Assembly: GCA_026119855.1 (NCBI GenBank)
Contig: JAOWBW010001303.1
Span: forward strand, 248,001 to 312,000
Length of the DNA: 64,000 nt
DNA from: Campanula takesimana
Taxonomy: Eukaryota; Streptophyta; Magnoliopsida; Asterales; Campanulaceae
Reading direction: 5' to 3'
How positions within the stretch are numbered: position 1 is the first letter of the stretch; each line of letters starts with the position of its first letter. A program made the position numbers and the translations under genes. The notes beneath the pieces are model-generated. The model had not been told where the DNA came from. It saw only the letters and a program-made list of their open reading frames with translations, and did not search any database. Positions 43,023-55,273 of this stretch are shown here, one piece after another.

Positions 43023-46000
43023 CTATACGTTAGTCTTCAATGGAATAGAAGCGTCTCCTCCGTCTTCTGTATCATCTGACGGTTTAGGTTTCTCAGGTTT
43101 CGTTTTCAAGAAACTCCTCGCATATAAAGCACCAAAAACAATAACCTGTTTCACCCAAACACACAATTAAACCATTTAATTCCTGACAGTAAGCAGAATT
43201 AACCATAATAAGAAGGCCTACCTACAATTTCAACCATAATACTTTCTTAAGCTTCGGTATTAATCACTCTTGTTTTTATTTTAGTAGTTTTAACAATTGT
43301 ACTTAATACTCACTCGCTAACCCCCCCCCCCCCCCCCAAAAAAAAAAAAAGGTAGGACGGTCAAATTGCTAAGGTTATGCACTAATTATTCATACTTTTG
43401 AGGATAGAAAGTGCGAATGGTTAAAAATGCTAAATAAAACAAGGGTGGTTAAAACTGCTAAAAAATAAAACAAAGGGTGGTTAAAACTGAAGCTTAAGCA
43501 AAGTATGATAGTTGAAAATGTCAACAGGCCTAATAAGAAGGATGAAATAAGTAAATGAATTAATACTTACAGCTCCAATACACTGCTCCCAGCTAAGGGG
43601 GTGACCGAACCAGACACATGACAGCAGAATACTTAACAACTACAAAAACAAAAAGAAAATTTTGAGCGGGGAAATCTCAATGTGAAGTGAGAGAAAAGAT
43701 TTAACTAGCCAAGATTGATCAAAGACTTTATTTACCTGTCTAGTGGTCATTATTGTGGCAAATGTCAGAGCTCCAAATGTACGGATTGTATAAGAAATGA
43801 AAAATTGGCTAGCTGTAGCTACCTGCAAAATGATTCTTAATCATTCGTTTGAGGTGAAGCAAATGAACTTGATTGGTAGTTTAATTATTAATTGAATAAA
43901 CTGGTATAGAGCTCGGAAAGATGATTGAACATGCCCAAACTTTTTTTCTATATAAAACTGTATTTTGTAAAGACGACTTACAGTAGAAAGCAACGCGATG
44001 TCAAAGAAACAATCTGTGTGGCGAGAAACAAAATCTATCGCTACAAGGAGATGCCCCTGCAAAATTAGGCCTAATGGAACCAAAAGAATATAGCGTAAGC
44101 AACCACCATAGAAAAGCAATATCAAGATCATGCATTAGTAGTTGGATGATGATATCAAAACTCAAAAAAGAAAGCTCGACTGTGCCCTCATGTAATAAAG
44201 GAGATATTTTTAGTTGCTAATTATTTTTCCTATTACACTACTGACTTTTCAACAGCAATGCATTTAGTTTTAGTCAATTAAGATCGGAAAAAAAAAATGA
44301 GGTTAGGCTGTAAAATCGCTGGCCTTATTTGTTAGCACGCCAGGCATATGATCAAGGGCACCAAAATGGAAATTAGTGGTAAACTTTGTATCAAGAATAT
44401 CTCGAGGAAATATAGTAGTCAATAGCTGTCCTGATTTTCCTGAGTTAACCTTGAGGACCTCTAGGGGTTACTTACAGGTCTGGTGAACTTCCCGAAGAAC
44501 TCACCATACAAAAAGATATACTCCCTCCATCCCAAAATGATCTTCACACTTTTTCGACATTACTACGAAGGAACTTTGAGCAATGATTTCAAGTTGATTT
44601 AATTATCCTAATGAAAATCTAAAACTTGTTATTGATAGTATTGTTGATGGTGTGTCAATAACAAGTTTTAGATTTCAGTAGTACAATTGAGTCAACCTAA
44701 AATTATTGCTCAAATATCCTTTGTAATAACGACGAGAAAAGTATGAAGATCATTTTGGGACGGAGGGAGTATATTATAAGGAGGGAGCATAAGAGACTCT
44801 AGCTCAGATTGAAGTGTGCTTTTTTTTCATTTTCAGATGTTTCACAACTTGAGCTTTTGAATTTCTCTAATTCTACTGTAACATATACCCCCTCCGTCCC
44901 TCTTTAATCTATAAAAAAATGCCATTTTGGTTGTCCCATTTTAATCTACAAATCCTAAAATGGAAACTTTTTAACATTTTTTAAACAAAGGACCCACTTG
45001 GCACACTCACAACAACTACCCATTTACTATTTCCTACCTCACTTTCTCCTACCCATCTACACTCACAGCACATCACCTTTTCAACTTTTTCCTTAAATAA
45101 TGTGTCCAAGCTCTTTTTTGTCAATTAAAGAGAGACGGATGGAGTATGAAATAAAGAAGTATACAGAAAATGTTTTTGTTAATATTCTTAATCTCATGTG
45201 TAATGTATGTCTAAATAACTAAGCTTCTCAAATGTGACCATTTGAGTGTCAGAAACCTTCGAAATAGCTCTAACAGAGATAAGATAAGAGACAACTTAGT
45301 TATATGGTTCCAAGAAATACACTATAGATCAAGAAGAGTAATAAACAATGAGAGAGTGATGAAATGGGCCAAACTTCCATTTGGTGATAGAAACAAATAG
45401 TGGAATACGCTGAATGGTGCAAGAAATTAAAGCAGCTGACTCAAACTTGTTACTTTTGTTGAGTTGTGATCAGATCAGTAGTGTATGGTGAAGATAGTTT
45501 CAAGGGTCAACCAAAGGATGATTGTGTATTGCATATAGACATATTTAGATGTGCACATATTCAATTATTCAGTAAGGGACGATCAAAGGTGGCTGATTCA
45601 ACCGAAGTCAGAATAATATAACATTTATAAATTATTCATTTATTTATTTTTCAGCCTGCATCCAGAATCAATTTCACTTTCCTTCTTTTTCTTTCTTTCT
45701 TTTATCTAGTAGAAATAATGTCATCTTCCTTCTCCCAATCCCCCAGACCATTAACAAAAGTGAAAAACCAAATCTACCCTCAAAAATGAAGTATGGCATT
45801 CATAAGTTTGTGGAACTCTATCACAATCCGCTCTTTTTTATTTGTATTACCGTGAAGAGTGACTCTGAGGTGCAAAGGGAGTACAGTTTAGTGTTCCCCA
45901 TTACTCCCTCTGTCCCAAAATGATCTTCACACATTTTCGACGTTACTACGAAGGAACTTTGAGCAATGAATTTAGGTTGATTTAATTATTCTAATTAAAA

Positions 46001-49000
46001 TCTAAAACTTGTTATTGATAGTATTGTTGATGGTGTGTCGATGACAAGTTTTTGAATTTTCACTAGTATAATTGAGTCAACCTAAAATTATTACCCAAAG
46101 ATCCTTCGTAGCAACGGCGAAAAAGGTGTGAAGATCATTTTGGGACGGAGGGAGCACAAGAATACCAAAGAAGATGATTACTAGGAACGTCTTGTTGCTA
46201 AGAGATATATGAAACATAGTAGCATATCCAGGCAAAGATTAGAGCTAATGCAAGTTGGAGAAAACAAGAATACTGTCAGGTCCCAGCCCATATGACCATA
46301 GAACATATAAACTGAGTCTCAGACTAGAGAAAATAGCTCAATGTCACCACATCCATCAAACTTTGACATGAAAACATAGTGTAAGACTCCCTCAGTCCCA
46401 AAAAGAGAGTCTCATTTGATTTTTGATTGTCAACAAAAGTGAACGTTGACCAAATAAAAATGTGATCCTAATGGGATTCTCAAAATTGTTATTGAGAAAT
46501 CATTAAGTGATTTATCAATATTTTTACGATTTCATTGGGATGATTAGATTAACATTAATATTTGGTCAAAGTTGACGTGGGTTGACCATCAAAACCCAAC
46601 TGAAAGATGGAGGTAGTATCTTGAATCAACAGTGTCACATACAGAAACCATCACTCATGAATTATGATACTGACTAGGCAATGCATAAAATGCTCTAGCA
46701 TAAAGCTACAAGGAAAAGAGGAGACTTACCTGTCAAGCTTAGAATGCAAGAACACAAAGTTGTGTAGAAAATCTGATTGTATATTTCCATATCATAGCCT
46801 TTAAAGAGTTTATCCTGGAATGTGCTTGTAAAGCCGTCAAACCTGAAAGATGGATGTAACATGAGAAATCAGCTGCATGTATTTTTTGGCCATCTGGCAA
46901 GTGTATGCCGAAAACTCATAACACTTAGTTATAGAATAGCAAAAAAGCATTTGTAAAACCTTCCACCCAATAAAATCATAACATACTCAGCAAATTGACC
47001 CACAACTGTGCATTGTAAAGGATCTCAACTCTTTCCTCATAACCTCTCTTCTATTACTTTTCCATAGATGTTCAATCAGACATTATTTTCTTTCCATAAC
47101 CAATAGCCATCACTAACCATCCCAAGCACAGCATCAAAGCAAAATCACCACCAGTACCACACATAACATCATTATATATCAACTTTCCAACGAATTTAAT
47201 TCTTCACAATTTATTACACTTCGTCAAAGGAAAAAACAGTTTATCCATACCAAAGAGACTGCGCTCTAGCTCTAGATCAGTGGATCTAATCTCTCTCTCT
47301 CTCTCTCTAGTATGGAGGTTAATGGTATGCACTGATTGGAGTGGTGGGAATTCGGAGACGCAATGGTTCACAAAACAACTTTGGTAATGGCCAACTTTGG
47401 TTGGATATCTAGGAGCAGAACAGAACTGTGAGTAGTGTGGTCATGCGATAAATTGGACATTAAACTCATTGCAATGACCTTATTTCATAAATTGGACATT
47501 AAACTCATTGCAATGACCTTATTTCATAAATCAAGAGTTGTCATCGTGCAAGCCTTTGAAAAGTTGGTGGTCTGAAAGTTCCTTTTGCCATAATACTTTA
47601 TTAATCTTCTAAGCACAGCAAAAAGAGGGAATCAACATTTGAAAGCGATGTAGAAGGTAGGTATGAGTTTAGAGTCAGTACCCCAGATAACCAATCATCA
47701 AGGAAACACCCCAAACTGTACTTTCCCTTCCTCTGTTGTAAGGACTAATGTCCGCAGCTCCCTACAATTGGCATAGAAAATACATTAATCAACTTTGAGG
47801 AGTTCAATACAAACAACAAGATGCTATCAAATCTTTTATAGGACCACACGGAAAGTATCCATGGCTTATCAATAAAATCGCGATCCTAAAAACACAAATT
47901 AAAAATAGTTGAAGTGCAGTTTTACAGTGGGTACAAACAAGCTAAAAGTTAGTAAAGCACCATCCTTGAATGTTCGACAAAATGATGTAAGCTACAGAGA
48001 GTTATCAGGAGTACTGTCACAACCATTTCTTTCCCTAAAATTGAGTATTATGAAGTAAAATCTGATGAAATTTAATAGAATATTTTGAACACCTCACAGC
48101 CATTTAAATGTTACTCCGTCCGTCCCAGAGTAAGAGTCCTATTTTTTCGCTGTTAACACGAAGGTATTTAGAGCAATAATTTTATGTTGATCAAATTATC
48201 CTAATGGAGATTTTAAACTTGTTATTGATACTCCATTATATGTACTACCAATATCAATATCTAGATGTTGATTAACATAATTGAAATAACCTAAAATTAT
48301 TGCTCAAAATACCTTCGTGCTAACAGCAAAAAAAATAGGACTCTTACTCTGGGACGGAGGTAGTACTCTCAAAAATACGTGAGTTTATGGAATATTGGCC
48401 TATTGAACTTTCAAGAGTATTCCCAATGGAATATACAAATCATAAACCAGCCGCAATCTCAAAGCTGCCACAAAGGCATGGTATTGGTCAAAGTTCCAAC
48501 TGGTTATAATCTAAACTCTACTACAGTAATACTAGTTTCAGGCATTACAAAAAGACTGTTACTCACACGAAAAGTGTTTCAAAAAGCAATAAAATGTATT
48601 ATGTAACCATAGTAAAAAGTGTTCAATAAGGAGTCTATGTTAGCTCATAATTTAACCTTAAATTATGTGATCAACATTAGAGAATGCCCCCATGTTCAAA
48701 AATTTGTTCTATGTACATAAAATTCCTGATGTATATGCATCTAACAAAGATAAATATCACAAAAAGGAAATTATATAATAACTAGCGTCTTCATTGCTAG
48801 TTGAGCGAAATAAAATCAAAATAACGTACTTCCTTCGTCCACTTGAAGAGGTGGGTTTCAACCATACACGCAAATTAGGAAAGTGATCAATAATTGAGTA
48901 ATTTTTCTAAATTTCCCAGTTGGAGCATGTGCTCCCATAATCCCCTACTGTGTTTACAAGCGGTCAAGTTAACACTTTAAAGCTTGAACCTTCAAGGATT

Positions 49001-50956
49001 TAAGTGACCAAGGGTGATTAATGTAGAAAGGTACCAACAGTCTCTTGGAAAATAAAATACACCAGTAGGATGCTCTTCGAAACTTTCATCATTCAAATAA
49101 CTGCAATCTCAGAGAAAAAGTGTTCTCCCTTAAGTGACTTTCTCAATTTGGAGATTGAGCTCTGAGAGAGGCCTATGCTAGAACCTCAACTTCTATATGT
49201 GCGAGCAGCGAGCTCCTTCATTTCAGCTACTTTTCTCAGGTCTTAGTTCGGCTGATCCGAGTCATCCGACCACAGACCTAGACTATTCCGCACTGAACAG
49301 TTGGACCCACACGAGTACAAAGGTCTCTCCACATTTGCACATATAGAGGCCTATCTGGAGGAAAATGGCAACCACAACTTTCCTATTCTTCTGGTGAAAT
49401 TCAACTACTATAGCTCTTTTGGAAAAACAGTTACCCCCTCCTTACTGAAGATAAATGATAGGGACAATTCTCAGATGGCAACAAAATGATGCGTAAATTC
49501 TGATACAAATTAGTCAAGTAGATAAATCACTGTTGCGCAAATCAAGTCTTCAAGCAACATAGCAAACGAAGTAAAATGACTCCAAGAAAAACCACCAGAA
49601 TGTACATGTTCAAACATTTTTTTAGCATGCCAGTACAAGATAGTTGTTTTCCATCATTTCCGATGGAGCCAAAGACTCACTATTTTTTGGCTTGGGAATA
49701 TGATGGAATAAAGCAAAATGGGTCACTAAACTGTCTGCGCTTCTTTGTGATGAAGCAGCAGTCAGTCCATGCAATTTTCGACGCAATTTTCATCATGGGT
49801 CATCTGGAAACAGCCTCTTTGTGCTTTAATACAGGGGCAAGGCTGCGTACATCCGACCCCCCTTACCCCACCATAGGTGGGAGCCTTTGCGGCACTGGGG
49901 TAATGTTGTTGTTGCCAGTACAAGATAGTTGTAAATTCTGAGAGAAGTACCGGATATAGGATAAACAATGAACAGCCAGTAGTGACTAGTAAAGCCACCA
50001 AATAGTCATGCCCCTTGTACTTCTTTTGCATAATAGCGGTACCCCAAATCTGTGTTGAATATAAGATAATTAGTAGCAGTTCACCATTACAGTGACTATT
50101 GATAAAGCAGAAGTAACCAAAATAACGAGTAAATGTACACGATCGAGGAAATTCATGACAGAGGACAGTATCACATTTTTTACATGGTAGGAATTACACA
50201 GATCAAAAATATCTCCTTTCGTTATTCATTTGTTCTTCTTGTAAGGGATTACATTAACTACCATTATAATCAACTTACCATTACAGGTATCATTTTGGCA
50301 CATTTGGCTAGGGTCTGAACAGGAAAACTCACATATTTGAGAGCCTGAAGCAAAGATTAGTCAAAAATGTTAATACAATGCCAACGTAAGGCTTGTATCC
50401 AATAAAGATGTACTCCCTCCGTTCCAGAAAAGTTGAAACATTTACTTTGGAGTTGGGAAATTAAGGATATAATATTATATTAAGAATGAAAGGTAGAGAG
50501 GAAGAGAGAGAATTAGTGGGGGTGGAAGGAGAATGAGTGGAGAATAATGAGTGGTTGGGAGGAAGAGAGAGAATGAGTGGAGGATTATAAAAGTAATAAA
50601 AAGCTTCCATTTTTGGATTGTTGCAACTTTTGTGAAATACCCTAAATGGCAAAATGTTGCAACTTCCTTGGAACGGAGGGAGTATATGTGTAATTTAAGT
50701 TAAAGCATCTTCCAGAGGATATCCAGGTGCAGTGGAGATAACTAAAAGGAACCTTACCTCGTACTGGCATGTTGTGGTTAGTATGTTTGATACTGAGACA
50801 ATACAATATTTATAAACTGGAGCAACAGGATCCACGGATTTTTTACTTGCCTAAGATAAGAAAGAAAGGAAATCAACATCAGGAGTCAGTTCTAATAAGA
50901 TACGAAAAGAAAGGAAATCAATGTCAGGAAACAGTTACTGCTAAGTAAGAACTAAA

Positions 50957-50989
<33 letters not shown>

Positions 50990-52387
50990 AAAAACTAAGC
51001 CAACAGATAATGAATCACCAGTTACCAGTAAAAAACCTGCAGCTACCGCGCATGTTGTAATTCGATTCCAGAAAACAAGAAATAATGAGTATTTAAAGAA
51101 TTCTTTCTCCTGACCGTAAGGTACTCTCATAATCTTCTCCTGCAATAAGAGTTTCAAAAACCAACTTAAGATATACAACTGAGCAATTGAACAACTAAAG
51201 TGCTGTAGCAGTCAGATACATAACTGAAAAATACTACAAACAATGGATAGTTATTATATGATCACTCAGGAAAGAAAAATTCAGTCAAAAAAGATGCGGA
51301 TATAGACTTCTCAGTCAAGAGATCAGAACATAGGAGCATATTCCAATCACCAGCATACATACAAGCGAAAATCCTGAGAAGTCAAAACCTTACAGGAACT
51401 GAAAACATCTTGAATTCTAGCATGCAAAAATGAGGCAGAGGATTACACAGACATGCGAATCTGTCGTTCCAAACTGTAAACTCTCTAGCTGCCATAAGAA
51501 CATAAGTTACACTTCTTATATACGGAGTAATAATTCTTCTCCAAGTCCTTTGTCGGAAGGTTACTGGAATTGATCAGAATGCAACTCATATACCTCTTCT
51601 TTTTTCTTGGAATTCAACTTTCAATTGATGCACAAATTACTGGAAGATCTCAATGCTATATTCAAGCATAGTCACATAATTGTGCCTTCATGGTTGGTAT
51701 AACAACAAATTCTTGAACGATTTGATAAAAAAATCTCAAGTAATCATTACTTTTATATAATATAAATTTCAGTGCCACAAACTGAAGAAAGAAACTGTTA
51801 TGATGGGACCTTTGAACAAAGAAGGATGAAGGCATCAATCACATGGAATGGAAATCCTTAATCATTATTTTTCCCTTTTAAATAGTGTATACACTATACA
51901 CTGAACGGTTAGCTCCAGTTTGAAAAACAATAACCAATTGAAAGCATACAAAATGTAAACGGTTGAAGTCTGATTACAACCATGTCCGAGTCATAAAAGC
52001 CAAGATGACTTTATTTCCCAGCCCCAGCCGCGTAGAACTAACAATAAAGCATAATGACATTTGAATAAAAAAAAACTCAAAAGACTCCAGTGCAGTAAAC
52101 CTAATCATCAGTTCACCTGAATCAAAAGTTATCATTTTTGGGGGGTAATTCCTTATGGAGTAGGCATTAGGAACTAACACAAAAATCCGACTAGCATTTC
52201 GAATCATCTCACTCAAATTTGGACAAATCAAAATCAATCTCAAACGAAAGGTAATTATGCATTAATCATTGAAATTAAACACCTGTAAGACACCATAGAT
52301 AACGAGAGTAGACATGATTCCGGCAACCGCACAAACGCCTTTCAAAAACCGGTTCTCCTTCACGTCAAGTGCCGGTGGTTCCGCCAT
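43023..52387 (-). CDS. UTR5: UDP-galactose/UDP-glucose transporter 5-like nucleotide-sugar transporter, 11 exons
   Basis: Exons on the minus strand: 52283-52387, 51026-51139, 50758-50850, 50279-50344, 49951-50049, 47682-47761, 46730-46842, 43982-44070, 43736-43822, 43571-43639 and 43023-43145. All junctions are GT-AG and phases fit, giving 1038 nt or 345 residues. The protein starts MAEPPALDVKENRFLKG. Conserved parts include GVLQEKIMRVPYGQEKEFF, ASKKSVDPVAPVYKYC, YVSFPVQTLAKCAKMIPVM, FDGFTSTFQDKLFKGYDMEI and FFISYTIRTFGALTFATIM. This is the plant UTR5/UTR5B (SLC35B1-like) family: multi-pass carriers that move UDP-sugars into Golgi or ER lumen. The Lys/Pro-rich tail (KTKPEKPKP) is short. The gene appears intact despite six MITEs and a SINE in its introns. 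Confidence 0.95.
43320..43350. repeat. Poly(C)-poly(A) tract
   Basis: About 17 C followed by about 13 A in the last intron of the transporter. Its length may be unreliable. Confidence 0.85.
44521..44769. mobile_element. Stowaway MITE in transporter intron 7
   Basis: It starts CTCCCTCCATCCCAAAATGA and ends TCATTTTGGGACGGAGGGAG, flanked by TA. Same subfamily as 45904-46154, in the same intron. Confidence 0.88.
44888..45144. mobile_element. Stowaway MITE in transporter intron 7
   Basis: It starts CCCCCTCCGTCCCTCTTTAA and ends TTAAAGAGAGACGGATGGAG, flanked by TA. Same subfamily as 66-339. Confidence 0.85.
45904..46154. mobile_element. Stowaway MITE in transporter intron 7
   Basis: It starts CTCCCTCTGTCCCAAAATGA and ends ATTTTGGGACGGAGGGAG. 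The left flank is TA, the right flank has mutated to CA. Confidence 0.85.
46387..46616. mobile_element. Degenerate Stowaway-type MITE in transporter intron 7
   Basis: It starts CTCCCTCAGTCCCAAAAAGA and ends with TTGACCATC and GATGGAGGTAG. The termini are only partly inverted and the left TA is lost. Confidence 0.5.
47449..47528. repeat. ~40-bp tandem duplication in transporter intron 5
   Basis: ATAAATTGGACATTAAACTC and the following ATTGCAATGACCTTATTTC occur twice head to tail without difference. Confidence 0.9.
48114..48363. mobile_element. Stowaway MITE in transporter intron 5
   Basis: It starts CTCCGTCCGTCCCAGAGTAA and ends TTACTCTGGGACGGAGGTAG, flanked by TA. Confidence 0.87.
49648..49913 (+). 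mobile_element. SINE beside a splice donor of the transporter
   Basis: A perfect 19-bp duplication GCCAGTACAAGATAGTTGT flanks it (49629-49647 and 49914-49932). The 3' half reads GGAAACAGCCTCTTTGTGC, GGGGCAAGGCTGCGTACATC, ...GGGAGCC and CTGGGGTAATGTTGTTGTT, the common 3' module of plant tRNA-derived SINEs ending in TTG repeats. The 5' half (49648-49790) shows no clear A or B box. It lies in antisense orientation in intron 5, with only 18 bp between its duplication and the splice donor at 49950. Confidence 0.85.
50413..50682. mobile_element. Stowaway MITE in transporter intron 3
   Basis: It starts CTCCCTCCGTTCCAGAAAAG and ends TTCCTTGGAACGGAGGGAG, flanked by TA. Inside is a doubled GGAAGAGAGAGAAT...AGTGG stretch. 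Confidence 0.87.
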
Positions 52388-52573
52388 CTCACCACCATCC
52401 ACTCCCGCCACACAGACGCCGCCGCCTCTTCCTCCTCTTTCAAACAATAAACAAATATCAGAGCCAATAACACACAAAATGATAAACAGTAGATAATAAG
52501 GCAAACAGCGAATCAGCAGCTCACCAGTAGTCCGGAAAGGTATACCGCCGTCCGCCGTCGTTGCACCGACCAA

Positions 52574-52579
52574 CGTGTT

Positions 52580-52625
<46 letters not shown>

Positions 52626-52627
52626 GC
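52574..52627. repeat. (GT)n(GA)n microsatellite in the transporter 5' region
   Basis: About 12 GT and 11 GA units lie 190-240 bp upstream of the start codon; in gene orientation they read (CT)n(AC)n. CT-rich tracts are common in plant core promoters and 5' leaders. A shorter (GA)n run is at 50966-50989 in intron 2. Confidence 0.9.
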
Positions 52628-52820
52628 TGAGACTAGTGGGGGTGGAGAGTTTGAGGAGAGTGTTTGGAAATCGTGTTTGGAGATGATCGGCGAGTCTCGA
52701 TTTCACCGGTGGCTTCGGCTCTCGTTCCGTTTTGCCCCCTTTCGCGCTTTCTGCCACGTCAGATGTTCTGTAAGTGGGACCCACATGTTTTGAGGATCAT
52801 GTACTCACCATTGAAATATA

Positions 52821-53093
52821 CTCCTTCAATTTCATAATTATGCGCACAAATTTCTTTTTTTGGCATCTCATTGATAAGTTATGTATTTTTAAAATGACAA
52901 AAAAACTTTATTATTTCTCACTCATTCTCTTTTCTACTCTACTTTTATACTAACAATACCAATCAACATATTATTCCTTATCTCACGTTATCTCTCTCAC
53001 TTCACTTTTCACATACAACAACTACCCACTACTATTCATCTTTTATTTCCGTGCACAACTATTTTTCTTCACATAATTATGAGACAGAGGGAG
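52821..53093. mobile_element. Stowaway MITE upstream of the transporter
   Basis: It starts CTCCTTCAATTTCATAATTA and ends CATAATTATGAGACAGAGGGAG, flanked by TA. It lies about 430 bp upstream of the start codon. The following 53096-53544 is AT-rich with no gene seen. Confidence 0.83.
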
Positions 53094-53544
53094 TATGTCG
53101 TTTCTAACTTTTACACACATATTAAAAAATGTAATTTAACATAATCTAATTTTATTAGGCTGTTTAAATGATTACACAATAGACAATTTATAATTACTAA
53201 AATGAAAAAGGGTATAATAAATAAATTCAAATAAATTTTTTTTTATAATTGTGAAACGTTAAACATTTTAAAACAAATTTTAACTCTTAAAACATCGTTG
53301 TATTTTAAACGAAGCGGAGTGAGTATCTTTTTTTAATGAACGGTCGGGGGATTTTTTTTATTTTTTTTTTCTTTGGTTTTACGCCTAAACTTGAGTCGGG
53401 GGCCAGCGTGGCAGTATGATAAGCTGACTTTCCACACCGTTGGAGGTGTGGTGTGGGTGGTCAAACGGCTTACACGACTCGGCTACGCATCGGTAATGTA
53501 GCGCTTTGACAATGAATGTGAATTGTGAAATTAACTCGACAGAA

Positions 53545-53683
53545 ACTTGTGTGAGACGGTCTCACACGTGAGACGGATCTTGATGAGAGAGTAAATGGTT
53601 TGCCCCCTTATGGGCGGGGATGGGTAAACCCATTTCCTCTCTCAACAAGATCCGTCTCACCGTGTGAGACCGTCTCGCACAAG
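53545..53683. mobile_element. Foldback (hairpin) element with GAGACGGTCTC arms
   Basis: The arms start ACTTGTGTGAGACGGTCTC and the right arm ends in the inverted GAGACCGTCTCGCACAAGT. Pairing continues through GTGAGACGGATCTTG and GAGAG. Almost the whole unit can fold back. A second copy is at 4354-4473, and GATGAGACGGTCTCAC at 7536 is related. Confidence 0.82.
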
Positions 53684-53769
53684 TCTTCCTCAATTAACTC
53701 GGATAAAATATTCCATGACATTAATTATTGATAAGTCCATGTCGGTCCGTCGTTAAATGAAATTAATTA

Positions 53770-54022
53770 CTCCTTCCAGTCCAAAATAACTGTTTCTTTT
53801 TGCACTTACACAACTCTTAAAAATGAAATTATTATCATGGTTTGATGACAAAAGTTCCAACTTTACCACTATTAAGTGTGCAACTTGCTTACATTAATGT
53901 CTCACACTAAGACAATAACAAGTTTCAATGCAAGGCTAAAAAAGACATTTAGCTCAAAAGTGACAATTATTTTGGACCAAAATTTTGGTCCAAAAGTGAC
54001 AGTTATTTTGGACCGGGGGGAG
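53770..54022. mobile_element. Stowaway MITE
   Basis: It starts CTCCTTCCAGTCCAAAATAA and ends TTATTTTGGACCGGGGGGAG, flanked by TA. Same subfamily as 3373-3646. Confidence 0.85.
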
Positions 54023-54056
54023 TATTGATAACTCTATGTCTGACCGAATGTAGATA

Positions 54057-54512
54057 CTACATCCGTCTCAAAATATATATTGTAAAGATGTCGTTTTAGG
54101 AGTTAAATTTCAGAAAATTTTTGGGGAAACTAATTCTTCCATAAGGTACTGCTTTTATAGGGTTTACGGTTTAGAGTTTAGAGTTAAAGGTTTAGGGTTT
54201 ATGGTTTATCGTATAAAGTTTAGGATTTAAGAGTAATACTAATATTAAAAAGTATATTTTTATAACTTATGGAGAAACTAATTTCCCCCAAAACCTAGTC
54301 GTTAAATTTTGTCTCAAAATACTTGTCGTTTCACTATTTTCAAAGCTTTTTTATTGCTTTATACCAATTATACCTTTAACAATGATAGTGAACTATCTCT
54401 TACCTAACCATATATTACTTTGGGGTATTTGAGACTTCTTCACATGCATTAATGACATTTCTTAATATGAGTGAAATACTCCAAAACGACAGCTATTTTG
54501 AGACGAAGGGAG
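54057..54512. mobile_element. Stowaway MITE with a smaller inverted-repeat element inside
   Basis: It starts CTACATCCGTCTCAAAATAT and ends ATTTTGAGACGAAGGGAG, flanked by TA. It is the 2868/9843 subfamily but about 190 bp longer. The extra piece (about 54120-54292) starts TTGGGGAAACTAATTCTTCC and ends in the inverted GGAGAAACTAATTTCCCC. It contains degenerate telomere-like words (GGTTTAGGGTTTATGGTTTA). Confidence 0.75.
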
Positions 54513-54689
54513 TATGATAATTGGGCAAAACGAAATCCCTCCCTCCAAAAACCTCATAGAAATATCGATAATTCTTTTAAAAAGCATCGAGTTACAAGAA
54601 AAAGTGACAAAACTACTAGTGGATCTTGTGAAAAACGTGTTTTTACTTTAAGATTAGGAAAAACAGTTTTTCAAAGGACGCTGACGCTT

Positions 54690-55050
54690 TTTTAAAAAAC
54701 AAGCGGTGGCATTTTCATAATAACTGGGAACATCGTAAATGGCGATAGTTAATATTACAAAGTGCCAGTAATTCAAACCAGTGTTAATAAACATTGGAAT
54801 TGACACTTTTCATAATGCAAGTGTTAGTGTTTAAAAATGTCAGCCATTACATTGGCACTTATAAACATTGATAGTGACACTTATTAAAAGTGTCAGTGGT
54901 AGTGTCAATGAGTGTCAGTGTACATGGCTAACACTTTTTAACACTACCACTGGCACTTACGATCAGCGCCAAACAACTTCCCGTTTATTACATAATGTCA
55001 CCGCGTCATTTTAAAAAAGGCGTTTTACGCTAACTTAGCGTAAACGCGTT
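54690..55050. repeat. Cluster of inverted and direct GTGTCA-type repeats
   Basis: AGTGTCAGTGGTAGTGTCAA and its inverted forms (AACACTACCACTGGCACTT) recur between 54760 and 54970. Near 55023 there is a palindrome, TTTACGCTAACTTAGCGTAAA. This could be a subterminal region of a DNA transposon, but no termini were identified. Confidence 0.4.
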
Positions 55051-55273
55051 TTTTCTTAAATTTTCACCAAATCTATATTTTTATTTCAATACAATTTCGC
55101 TTTTGCTTTGGAATTATTATCTTAAACTGTTGGAACAATTTAACCCTGAATGCAATACTCATATTTAGAAGAAGAATGAGGAAGGAGATGAAGGCGGAAG
55201 CGATGATTACCTGTTGAATCCATATTGATAACTTGAAGGGAGAACTTTTAGATGAAGAAGAAGATGTAGGAAA

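Noticed and set aside
43320..43350. Poly(C)-poly(A) junction as a functional signal
   Set aside because: It is intronic and homopolymers of this type are often mis-sized in assemblies.
52314..52496. Plus-strand ORF over the transporter start
   Set aside because: It is the complement of exon 1 and its 5' leader; the minus-strand frame has the family match.
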